Assembly (NCBI GenBank): GCA_002438805.1
Contig: DJQV01000018.1
Coordinates: 62,001-126,000, forward strand
Length of the DNA stretch: 64,000 nucleotides
Reading direction: 5' to 3'
Origin: Bacteroidales bacterium UBA6377
GTDB taxonomy: Bacteria; Bacteroidota; Bacteroidia; Bacteroidales; UBA932
The first letter of the stretch is position 1, and each line of letters starts with the position of its first letter. Positions 1-10,145 of this stretch are shown here, piece by piece. The position numbers were made by a program, and so were the translations under genes. The notes beneath the pieces were generated by a model. That model made no database searches. It saw nothing but the letters and a program-made list of their open reading frames with translations, and had not been told where the DNA came from.

Positions 1-902
1 GGTCCAAGCCAAGGGGAGGGTTTCTGAGGCACTTCCTGATGGCCTTCTGCAAAGCCTTTAAGCGATGAGCAGAGCCATAGCGCCCTGGGAAGAATGAGCA
101 GGACGAGCAGGTACAGAGGATGGAGAGCACCCAGGCAGACGGCGGAGACAACCATGGCGAATGGCAGGATGTTCAAGATATAGGCCATCACCAGACCGGC
201 CCTGTCCGGCCCGAGAAGAAGGGCGAGGGTCATCTTGCCGCTCTCCGCGTCTCCGGCCTTCTCTATGAAACTGTGCGTGTAGAGGATGTTCATCACCAGC
301 AGCCCTACGGGTATGGATATCCACACGATTCCGGGGGACATCTGACCTGCGGCGGCATAGAAAACCCCCATCATCAGCAGGGGCCCGAAAATCACTCCTA
401 TTACAATCTCGCCGAGACCGTGGAAGCCGAGTTTCAGAGGAGGGGCGGAATAGAATACCCCAAGGAAGGCGGTGACGCAGACTATAGCCGCTATCCACCA
501 GCTTCCCTGGGGGCTGCAAAAACCGTTTTGACTTGTACGTGCGGCGAACACCACGGCACCGAGTACGCAGGCGGCCCCGAAGAACGAGGCTATAGCCGTG
601 CGGAGGCTTTTCAAGGATTCGCTTCCGTCCGTCAGATATGGGTATTTGACCGTCATGGCCCGGAAACCTTTACGTATTACTTTCCGCCTGTCTCCCATCA
701 TGTCCGATCTGTAGTCGAACAGGTCATCGGTCAGATTCATGGCAAGATGGGCGAAAGCGACGCCCGCCACTGCGCAGAGCGCAAGCGCGAGGCTGAACCC
801 GCTATATCCTGCCGCCGTCACCACCGCCAGGATGGCGGGGGTCAGGCTTTGTGCGAGAGACAGAGAACGTGCGTTTTTGAACCATTGACGTAAAGTACCC
901 AT
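1..902 (-). CDS. menA: UbiA/MenA-family prenyltransferase, C-terminus cut by window edge
   Basis: Reading from ATG at 902 leftwards stays open to base 1, giving about 300 residues with no stop. The protein is strongly hydrophobic with several membrane spans. Near residue 57 it has an Asp-rich motif, N-L-T-D-D-L-F-D-Y-R-S-D, that matches the NDxxDxxxD prenyl-diphosphate/Mg site of the UbiA superfamily. A second site, D-A-E-S-G-K-M-T-L-A, matches the second conserved Asp region. The family transfers a polyprenyl chain to an aromatic ring in the inner membrane; in Bacteroidales the usual member is MenA of menaquinone synthesis. The exact substrate is inferred. A TAACTTTG box lies 8 nt upstream of the ATG. 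Confidence 0.8.
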   Translation of the reverse strand, partial: MGTLRQWFKNARSLSLAQSLTPAILAVVTAAGYSGFSLALALCAVAGVAFAHLAMNLTDDLFDYRSDMMGDRRKVIRKGFRAMTVKYPYLTDGSESLKSLRTAIASFFGAACVLGAVVFAARTSQNGFCSPQGSWWIAAIVCVTAFLGVFYSAPPLKLGFHGLGEIVIGVIFGPLLMMGVFYAAAGQMSPGIVWISIPVGLLVMNILYTHSFIEKAGDAESGKMTLALLLGPDRAGLVMAYILNILPFAMVVSAVCLGALHPLYLLVLLILPRALWLCSSLKGFAEGHQEVPQKPSPWLG

Positions 903-910
903 ATCCGGGA

Positions 911-918
911 CAAAGTTA
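911..918 (-). promoter_or_regulatory. -7 promoter element of the prenyltransferase gene
   Basis: TAACTTTG on the minus strand fits the Bacteroidetes -7 consensus TAnnTTTG. It ends 8 nt before the ATG at 902, so the transcript should have little or no leader. No clear -33 element is seen. Confidence 0.5.
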
Positions 919-951
919 CAAAATTTCCGTGACCGCGGAATGCGGCCACGG
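919..951 (-). terminator. Hairpin terminator after the beta-galactosidase gene
   Basis: A 10-bp stem (arms 927-936 and 942-951, one G-U pair, five-base loop) lies 20 nt past the galactosidase stop. On the minus strand it is followed by AAATTTTG, a short T-run only, so termination may be partial. The prenyltransferase -7 box begins just after it. Confidence 0.5.
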
Positions 952-971
952 ATTGATTTGCATGTCAGGAA

Positions 972-3452
972 TCACTCCGCCTTCAAGTTGAGCTTGACGC
1001 TTCCGTAAGGCGCGCTTACAGTGAGTGTCGCCGTGCCTTTTTCTCCCCGGAGAGAGCGGACCACGGCAAGGGCCTTGCCTGAGAAGAGCGCCTTGCGCGA
1101 ACCCTTGAGCGAGAGGGTGTCGGCGGCGTTGCCGTTGTCTACTCCGAAGAGTTCACCGGCCCCGTCCACGCTGAACGAGAGCATGTCGTCAGCCACAGGC
1201 ACTTCGCGTCCGTTGGCGTCAAGCGCCTCCACCGTCACGAAAGACAGGTCGTATCCGTCGGCTGAGATCACATCCCTGTCGGCGGTGAGCCTGAGCGATA
1301 CGGCCGGACCTGAGGTATAGCGTGCGTCACGTGCGACCTCCTTGCCGTCCTTATATGATATGGCTTCTATCTTGCCCTCCTCGAAAGGTACGGAAAGCCA
1401 TTCGGCATGAAGGACATCCTTTGTCTTGGAGCGCCTTCCGAGCGATTTGCCGTTGACCAGGAGCTCGACCTCGTCGGCATTGTTGTAGTATGCCCAGATG
1501 TCCACCGGCTCGCCCTCGGACCAGTTCCAGTGAGGGAAGAGGTGCAGGGTGGTCTCGTCCGTCCATTCCGACTTGTACAGCCAGTAGGTGTCTTTCGGGA
1601 ATCCGGCCAGGTCGAACACTCCGAAATAGGAGCTTCTGGACGGCCAGCCGAATGGGGTCGGTTCTCCAAGGTAGTCAAATCCTGTCCAGAGGAAAGTCCC
1701 CGCCATGTAGTCCCTATCGCGTACGGCCACCCATGCTTCCGTGGCCGTATTGGCCCAAGGGGCACTGCTCACGTCGTATGCGGTGCACTGGTGCTCTTCC
1801 TCCTGCCCCGGGGCCCAGTCCTTTCCCGGAAGTTTCTGCACCCTGGTGGACGGCTGGTAATATACCCCACGGCTGTTGAGGGCCGATGCGGTCTCCGAGC
1901 CGATGAGCGGCTTGTCCGGGAACCATACACGGCAGGAGTCGTACAGATGCGGATGGTAGTTGAATCCGTAGACGTCAAGCGCCCCGCTGCGCAGCAGGTT
2001 GTTGCCCGGCCATACCCCGTTGCACCCGGCGGTGATGGCTCTCGTGGTGTCAAGTTCCCGTACCAGACCGGCCAGATGTCTGGTCAGCAGGATGTTGGGG
2101 TTGTTCTCGCTGGAGTCGCTCTGTCCGAGGGAGTGTATGAAATTGAGCAGGGTGTTGGCCTCCTCGGCGCTGAGGTTCTCGATGAGGTCGCTCTTGGAGT
2201 CGCTCTGCTCAAGGATCTCGTTGCCGATGCTCCACATCACCACGCTCGGGTGGTTGCGGTCACGCTTGACGAAATCCTGTATGTCAGCCCTATGCCAATC
2301 GTCGAAGAAGCGGGCGTAGTCGTAGCGGGTCTTGCGCTTGCGCCACATGTCCATGGCCTCGTCCATAACCAGGAACCCCATCTCATCGCACAGATCCAGG
2401 AGTTCGGGTGCCGGAGGGTTGTGGGAAGTGCGTATCGCATTGACCCCCATGCTCTTGAGTTTTTCGAGCTGGCGTTCCAGCGCTCTGCGGTGTACAGCTG
2501 TGCCGATGCAGCCCATGTCGTGGTGCATGCAGACTCCCAGCATCTTGATGTTCTTGCCGTTGAGGAAGAAGCCCTTGTCCTTGTCCCAGGCGGTGCTGCG
2601 GACTCCAAAACGGGTATCGTAGCGGTCCTTGAGCAGGTCTCCGGAATACACCTCCGTCCTTAGCGTATAAAGATACGGTTCCTCGAGGCTCCAGAGTCTC
2701 GTCCCCCTGAGTTCGAGTTCCCCGCTGGCGCGGCCGTCCGCGCAGGAGGCTTCCCCGGAGGCGACTCTGCGCCCGCGGCTGTCGAGGATCTGGTATTCAA
2801 CCTTGAGGTTCGTGCTCTGCGGGCCGTCTATCTCTGTCTGCACCTTGACCACGCTGTTTTCGCCCACAGCCGGTGTGGTCACGAAAGTGCCGTTGTAGGC
2901 CACGCGCGTGTCGGAGGTGCGTACCAGCCTTACATTGCGGTAGATGCCGCAGCCGGCATACCAGCGGGAGTTAGGCTGGTCGGAGTTGTCGCAGCGCACC
3001 GCGATAAGGTTCTCGCCCGCCTGGAGGTATGGCGTGAGGTCATAGCTGAACGAACTGTAGCCGTAGGGACGGGTGCCGAGGTCGTGGCCGTTGAGATAGA
3101 CGGTGCTGTTCATGAAGACCCCGTCGAATTCGATGCTGTATCTTTCCTGTCCGGTCAGTTCAGGAAGCATGAAAGTCTTCCGGTACCAGCCGATTCCTCC
3201 AGGCAGGGCGCCGCCGCTCGGGGTAGAAGGGTTTTCGGCGGAAAATTCCCCCTCGACAGACCAGTCGTGAGGAAGGTGCAGGGAGCGCCATGATGCGTCA
3301 TCGCAGGAAGCTCCGGACCATGACGGGTCGTCCCCGAGGGCGAATTTCCATCCGAAGTTGAAGTCCTCCACTTCCCGTGGGGACTGGCTGCCGCCGCTGC
3401 ACCCCGCAAGAGAGAGCATGGCGGCTAGGATTAGGGTAAGATGATGTTTCAT
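972..3452 (-). CDS. Glycoside hydrolase family 2 beta-galactosidase, lipoprotein
   Basis: The 826-residue protein has a lipoprotein signal (MKHHLTLILAAMLSLAGCSG, lipobox Cys). The GH2 sugar-binding domain, immunoglobulin-like domain and TIM barrel follow. The acid/base Glu is in W-S-I-G-N-E and the nucleophile Glu in I-G-S-E-T. After the barrel comes a DUF4982-like segment and a C-terminal Big/invasin-like domain. An earlier in-frame start at 3479 was rejected because it would put nine residues before the signal peptide. The enzyme should sit in the outer membrane or periplasm and release galactose or a related sugar from glycans. No SusC/D pair or transporter adjoins it, so its substrate is open. 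Confidence 0.88.
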   Translation of the reverse strand: MKHHLTLILAAMLSLAGCSGGSQSPREVEDFNFGWKFALGDDPSWSGASCDDASWRSLHLPHDWSVEGEFSAENPSTPSGGALPGGIGWYRKTFMLPELTGQERYSIEFDGVFMNSTVYLNGHDLGTRPYGYSSFSYDLTPYLQAGENLIAVRCDNSDQPNSRWYAGCGIYRNVRLVRTSDTRVAYNGTFVTTPAVGENSVVKVQTEIDGPQSTNLKVEYQILDSRGRRVASGEASCADGRASGELELRGTRLWSLEEPYLYTLRTEVYSGDLLKDRYDTRFGVRSTAWDKDKGFFLNGKNIKMLGVCMHHDMGCIGTAVHRRALERQLEKLKSMGVNAIRTSHNPPAPELLDLCDEMGFLVMDEAMDMWRKRKTRYDYARFFDDWHRADIQDFVKRDRNHPSVVMWSIGNEILEQSDSKSDLIENLSAEEANTLLNFIHSLGQSDSSENNPNILLTRHLAGLVRELDTTRAITAGCNGVWPGNNLLRSGALDVYGFNYHPHLYDSCRVWFPDKPLIGSETASALNSRGVYYQPSTRVQKLPGKDWAPGQEEEHQCTAYDVSSAPWANTATEAWVAVRDRDYMAGTFLWTGFDYLGEPTPFGWPSRSSYFGVFDLAGFPKDTYWLYKSEWTDETTLHLFPHWNWSEGEPVDIWAYYNNADEVELLVNGKSLGRRSKTKDVLHAEWLSVPFEEGKIEAISYKDGKEVARDARYTSGPAVSLRLTADRDVISADGYDLSFVTVEALDANGREVPVADDMLSFSVDGAGELFGVDNGNAADTLSLKGSRKALFSGKALAVVRSLRGEKGTATLTVSAPYGSVKLNLKAE

Positions 3453-3463
3453 CGGGTTTTGAT

Positions 3464-3494
3464 TTTGCTGAAAGGACAAATATAGTTATATTTG
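3464..3494. promoter_or_regulatory. Divergent promoters of secA and the beta-galactosidase
   Basis: For secA: TTTG at 3464-3467, a 19-nt gap, then TATATTTG at 3487-3494, 24 nt before the ATG. For the galactosidase: TATATTTG on the minus strand at 3477-3484, 24 nt before its ATG. The two -7 boxes lie back to back, separated only by GT, and form an almost perfect palindrome. Confidence 0.7.
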
Positions 3495-3518
3495 TGAGAT
3501 TTAATAATTTTTAGAAGA

Positions 3519-6803
<3,285 letters not shown>

Positions 6804-6816
6804 AAATTCGGATATT

Positions 6817-7266
6817 ATGCAGAAATCTTCAGATATGTCCCTCAATGTCAATGATGTGACCCGTATTTCCAAAGGTACCGTCATCACCGGTGACATCGTG
6901 ACCTCGACCGATATAAGGGTTGACGGCGAAGTGTCAGGCACTGTTTTCTCCGAAGGCAAGATAGTGATCGGGGAGACAGCCGTCATTTCGGGTAAAATAC
7001 TCTGTTCCACCCTTGACCTGTGGGGAAAGATTGAAGGTGAGGTCTTTGTCAAGGACACTCTTTCCATCAAGAGTCCGGCTTCGGTCTCGGGAGGCATCCA
7101 TGTCAACAAGCTCCAGGTCGAGATGGGCGCCCGTTTCAACGGCACCTGCGCCATGATCAGCGAGCAGGATTTCGAGAAGTCAGTCTCGGAAACCGTAAGG
7201 AAGAATTCCGGCAAAAACGAAAAAGCCACGGCACCGAAAGCTGCCGCGGCTTCAAAAAACGAATAA
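6817..7266 (+). CDS. Bactofilin (polymer-forming cytoskeletal protein)
   Basis: About 149 residues. A central right-handed beta-helix core (roughly residues 15-105) is shown by short repeats rich in G, V and I, such as ISKGTVITGDI and GEVSGTVFSEGKI. The tails are disordered, and the C-terminal one is rich in Lys and Ala. Bactofilins polymerise without nucleotide and scaffold envelope processes. I chose ATG 6817, 13 nt after the secA stop; ATG 6784 is in frame but would overlap secA by 20 nt. Probably co-transcribed with secA. It converges on YicC with a 10-nt gap. Confidence 0.82.
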   Translation: MQKSSDMSLNVNDVTRISKGTVITGDIVTSTDIRVDGEVSGTVFSEGKIVIGETAVISGKILCSTLDLWGKIEGEVFVKDTLSIKSPASVSGGIHVNKLQVEMGARFNGTCAMISEQDFEKSVSETVRKNSGKNEKATAPKAAAASKNE

Positions 7267-7276
7267 GGGAGAAGCC

Positions 7277-8161
7277 TCAGAGTATATTCATCGACTGCTC
7301 GCGTATTTTCTCAAGCTCGTCTTTCATCTGAACGACGAACTTCTGTATTTCCGCATGGTTGGCCTTTGATCCGGTGGTATTGATCTCCCGTCCCATCTCC
7401 TGGATGATGAAGCCGAGTTTTTTGCCCGGATAGCTTTCAGAGTCGATGGTGTCAAGGAAATACTTGCAGTGCTGGCGCAGGCGGACCTTTTCTTCGTTGA
7501 TGTCCAGTTTCTCAAGGTAGAATATCATCTCCTGCTCGAATCTCTCACTGTCGAGTTTGACCCGAAGGTCTTCAGCGGCCTTGAGGATTCGGCTTCTTAT
7601 GGCGTCAAGCCTCTCTTTCTCATGGGATTCGACCTCCTCGTAGAGTCTGAGGATATTGTCCACCCTTGATGTCACGTCCTTGTAGAGGGCTTCGCCCTCG
7701 CGGACACGGTATTCGTCCACCATGTCCAGGCAGCGGTCGAAGGCCGCGCTCACTGCCGGCCAGTTATCGTCGGTGATGACATCTGTCTTCTTTGCCTCGG
7801 TGAGGTTCGGCAGCCCAAGCACCGCGTTGAGCAGAATGGCCGTGTTGGACGGACTGTATTGCACCCCTATTTCTTTGGCGAGGATGGATGTCTGCGCGAT
7901 GTAGGCCCGTGCAGCCTCCATGTCTATCTGCCGGACAGCCTCAGCGGAGTTCGGCTCATAGTTCAGGAAGACGTCTATCGTCCCCCTTACGAGCCTGGAG
8001 GCGATCCGGGAGCGTATTTCCATTTCCCTGTCCTTCGGGAGGAGCTGGGTCTTCAGCCCTACGTCAGCGGTCTTGCCGTTGAGGGTCCTTATCTCGATTG
8101 TGATTTTTCCGCTCTCGATCAAGGCTTCAGCCTTGCCGTAGCCGGTCATTGATCTGATCAT
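7277..8161 (-). CDS. YicC-family endoribonuclease
   Basis: The 294-residue protein begins M-I-R-S-M-T-G-Y-G, the hallmark N-terminus of the YicC/YloC family, which fixes the start at 8161. The C-terminal DUF1732 region ends with an E-M-G-R-E-I-N-T-T-G-S-K-A motif and a coiled helix. E. coli YicC is an RNase linked to stationary-phase survival and small-RNA decay; the role here is inferred from the family. A TAAATTTG -7 box lies on the minus strand at 8189-8196. In most Bacteroidales gmk follows yicC, but here the gene instead converges on the bactofilin. Confidence 0.88.
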   Translation of the reverse strand: MIRSMTGYGKAEALIESGKITIEIRTLNGKTADVGLKTQLLPKDREMEIRSRIASRLVRGTIDVFLNYEPNSAEAVRQIDMEAARAYIAQTSILAKEIGVQYSPSNTAILLNAVLGLPNLTEAKKTDVITDDNWPAVSAAFDRCLDMVDEYRVREGEALYKDVTSRVDNILRLYEEVESHEKERLDAIRSRILKAAEDLRVKLDSERFEQEMIFYLEKLDINEEKVRLRQHCKYFLDTIDSESYPGKKLGFIIQEMGREINTTGSKANHAEIQKFVVQMKDELEKIREQSMNIL

Positions 8162-8216
8162 CGTATGTCTGGTGTTTATTTGCGCCTGCAAATTTAGCAA
8201 ACGTTTTTTAAAAATG

Positions 8217-8324
8217 TCACTTCGCTCCCCCGCGCCAGAGAGCTGACATCTCTTCAAGGGTCTTGCCCTTTGTCTCCGGAACCATCTTCCATACGAAGAG
8301 AGCGGCAAGGAGGCAGCCGGCATT
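8217..8324 (-). pseudogene. 3' relic of a xylose/H+ symporter-type sugar porter gene
   Basis: Directly after the two in-frame xylB stop codons, the minus strand reads 35 codons and a TGA with the C-terminal signature of MFS sugar porters: F-V-W-K-M then VPETKGKTLEEM, then S-A-L-W. E. coli XylE has almost the same ending. The rest of the roughly 470-residue transporter is absent, because xylB occupies the space upstream. The fragment also overlaps the region just before the YicC promoter. I read it as what is left after deletion of a xylE-like gene that once followed xylB. Confidence 0.75.
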
Positions 8325-8328
8325 GTTA

Positions 8329-9810
8329 TTATACATCCTTCAGGACATTTTCAAGTTCCAATTTCCAATTCTCATAGGCTGTCTCAAGCGGCCCCATCCA
8401 CGTGCTCTCCGGTTCTATTACTTCAAGTTTCTCAAGCGTGGCGAAGGCCTCCTGCGGAGACTTGTAGAGACCCGCTCCGAGCGCGGCGCCTCTGGCCGCC
8501 CCGAGGGAACCGTCGGTATCGAACAGTTCTATGCGCGCATTACACAGAGTTGACAGGGTGGAGCGGAACAGCGGACTGAGGAACATGTTGGCTTTGCCGG
8601 CACGGATTACGTCCGGTTTGAGCCCGAGCCCCTTCATGATGTCAATTCCATAACGGAAAGAGAAGGCGATGCCCTCCTGCACAGCGCGCAGTATATGGGC
8701 CTTGGAATGGCGGACAAGATCGATTCCGCAGAGCCTCGCGCCGACATTGCGGTTGACGAGCATACGCTCCGCCCCGTTGCCGAAAGGCAGCACCGTGAGG
8801 CCGTCAGACCCTGCCGGTGCCGTGGAGGCGAGTTCGTTCATCTGCGGATAGGACAGTTCCGGGGATATGTTCTTGTGGGCCCATGAATTCATGATGCCGG
8901 TGCCGTTGATGCACAGCAGCACTCCCATCCTCGGCTCGCTGGAGCCGGTGACATGAAGGAAAGTGTTGACACGGGACTGAGGGTCGGCTTTAGGCAAATC
9001 AGTGACCCCGTATACGACACCGCTTGTGCCTCCGGTGGCGGCAATCTCTCCAGGATTGAGCACGTTGAGTGAAAAAGCATTGTTCGGCTGGTCGCCGGCA
9101 CGGTATGACACCGGAGTACCCTCAGGAATGCCGAACTCGGCCTGGATCCGGGCGGTGGTCCGTCCCTGTATCCCGACTGCCGGCACCACCTTGGAGAAGA
9201 GGTCATGGGAGATTCCATACCAGTCAGCCACGAAATCAGCCCTTCCGCCTGTCTTGAAATCCCAGAGTATACCCTCGGAAAGGCCTGTAGCGGTAGTGGT
9301 CTCCTCTCCTGTCAGCAGGTATGCGATATAGTCACCGGGGAGCATGAACTTGTCTATCCTGGAATATGTTTCCGGCTCGTTCTGCTTGACCCAGGCCAGC
9401 TTGGATGCCGTGAAGTTGCCCGGGGAATTGAGAAGATGCGTCATACACTTTTCATAGCCGATGCCCTCAAGGGCTTTGCGGCCTGTCTCGACAGCACGCG
9501 AGTCGCACCATATTATGGAGTTGCGCACCGGATGTCCGTCTTTGTCAAGCGCCACGAGACCGTGCATCTGATAAGAGATTCCTATAGAGGCGATCTTTGT
9601 GAGATCATGCGATTTCGCCATGTCCTTGAGTCCATCACACATATAACCCCACCAGGAGTCTGGATTCTGCTCCGCCCAGCCCTTATGCTCGGCGATGATA
9701 GGGGCTTCGGATTTGGGATTGGTTGATGAACATACGCATTTGCCGCTCGCAATGTCGAGCAGCGCGACCTTCACGGAAGAAGATCCGACATCTATTCCTA
9801 ATGAATACAT
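8329..9810 (-). CDS. xylB: Xylulokinase (FGGY carbohydrate kinase)
   Basis: The 493-residue protein starts with the FGGY N-terminal phosphate loop G-I-D-V-G-S-S-S-V-K and has the xylulokinase-type H-G-L-V-A-L-D segment. The C-terminal ATPase half contains G-G-T-S-G-V and A-G-K-A-N-M-F. It phosphorylates D-xylulose for entry to the pentose phosphate pathway. Neither xylA nor a transporter is adjacent; only the tail of a sugar porter remains downstream. Two tandem TAA stops end the gene. Substrate assignment follows from family similarity and the porter relic. Confidence 0.88.
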   Translation of the reverse strand: MYSLGIDVGSSSVKVALLDIASGKCVCSSTNPKSEAPIIAEHKGWAEQNPDSWWGYMCDGLKDMAKSHDLTKIASIGISYQMHGLVALDKDGHPVRNSIIWCDSRAVETGRKALEGIGYEKCMTHLLNSPGNFTASKLAWVKQNEPETYSRIDKFMLPGDYIAYLLTGEETTTATGLSEGILWDFKTGGRADFVADWYGISHDLFSKVVPAVGIQGRTTARIQAEFGIPEGTPVSYRAGDQPNNAFSLNVLNPGEIAATGGTSGVVYGVTDLPKADPQSRVNTFLHVTGSSEPRMGVLLCINGTGIMNSWAHKNISPELSYPQMNELASTAPAGSDGLTVLPFGNGAERMLVNRNVGARLCGIDLVRHSKAHILRAVQEGIAFSFRYGIDIMKGLGLKPDVIRAGKANMFLSPLFRSTLSTLCNARIELFDTDGSLGAARGAALGAGLYKSPQEAFATLEKLEVIEPESTWMGPLETAYENWKLELENVLKDV

Positions 9811-9855
9811 AGTGTTATTTTATGGTTTATACGTCCGGATTTTCCGGATAACTTT

Positions 9856-9883
9856 CAAATTTAACAATTTTTTTGTAATTTTG
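9856..9883. promoter_or_regulatory. Divergent -7 boxes for xylB (minus) and tRNA-Gly (plus)
   Basis: TAAATTTG on the minus strand at 9856-9863 would serve xylB (leader about 45 nt). TAATTTTG on the plus strand at 9876-9883 would serve the tRNA, which starts 33 nt later. Both match TAnnTTTG; -33 elements are not convincing. Confidence 0.5.
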
Positions 9884-9916
9884 CAGCCGTCTTCTCCGCG
9901 AAGACGCATCCACATT

Positions 9917-9987
9917 GCAGGATTAGCACATCGGTAGTGCATTGGCTTCCCAAGCCAAGGAGGAGGGTTCGACTCCCTTATCCTGCT
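9917..9987 (+). tRNA. tRNA-Gly (anticodon CCC)
   Basis: A full cloverleaf can be folded: acceptor GCAGGAT with ATCCTGC, D stem GCAC/GTGC, anticodon stem TTGGC/GCCAA with loop TTCCCAA, and T arm GAGGG-TTCGACT-CCCTT. The anticodon CCC reads Gly codon GGG. The discriminator base is T and the CCA end is not encoded. It stands alone, with its own -7 box upstream and a hairpin terminator downstream. Confidence 0.95.
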
Positions 9988-9994
9988 CATAATC

Positions 9995-10038
9995 AAAGAG
10001 AGATTGGAGGTTAATTGCTTCCGGTCTCTCTTTTTTTT
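9995..10038 (+). terminator. Rho-independent terminator after tRNA-Gly
   Basis: Arms AAAGAGAGA (9995-10003) and TCTCTCTTT (10025-10033) pair perfectly and run into an eight-T tract. It sits 8 nt past the tRNA 3' end. Confidence 0.8.
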
Positions 10039-10058
10039 AACTTTTACTGTTTCTCAAA

Positions 10059-10127
10059 TGCCAGCGGGAGGGATGCCTTGCCAGCTCAAAACAAAATATC
10101 GCTGACAAGGCATCCCTCCCGCTGGCA
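10059..10127. repeat. Long inverted repeat, 27-bp arms with 15-nt loop
   Basis: Arms 10059-10085 and 10101-10127 are complementary at 26 of 27 positions around an AT-rich 15-nt loop. There is no T-tract on either side, so it is not a standard terminator. It fills most of the gap between the tRNA terminator and the stop of the M16 peptidase gene. With the tRNA and its terminator it accounts for the 336-nt non-coding stretch 9811-10145. It may be a small palindromic repeat element or a transcript-end stabilising hairpin; no second copy was noticed in the window. Confidence 0.7.
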
Positions 10128-10145
10128 AATTCTACACTGATAATC

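Noticed and set aside
120..893. 257-codon plus-strand frame over the left edge
   Set aside because: The minus strand encodes a UbiA-family membrane protein with both Asp motifs; the plus-strand frame has no protein-like features.
1407..2663. 418-codon open frame on the plus strand, antisense to the galactosidase
   Set aside because: The opposite strand encodes a full GH2 enzyme with all motifs; the antisense frame has no recognisable domain and is a by-product of GC-rich codon use.
9917..10127. tRNA-Gly as an integration site with the long hairpin as an att remnant
   Set aside because: No direct repeat of the tRNA 3' end is found downstream and no integrase is adjacent.
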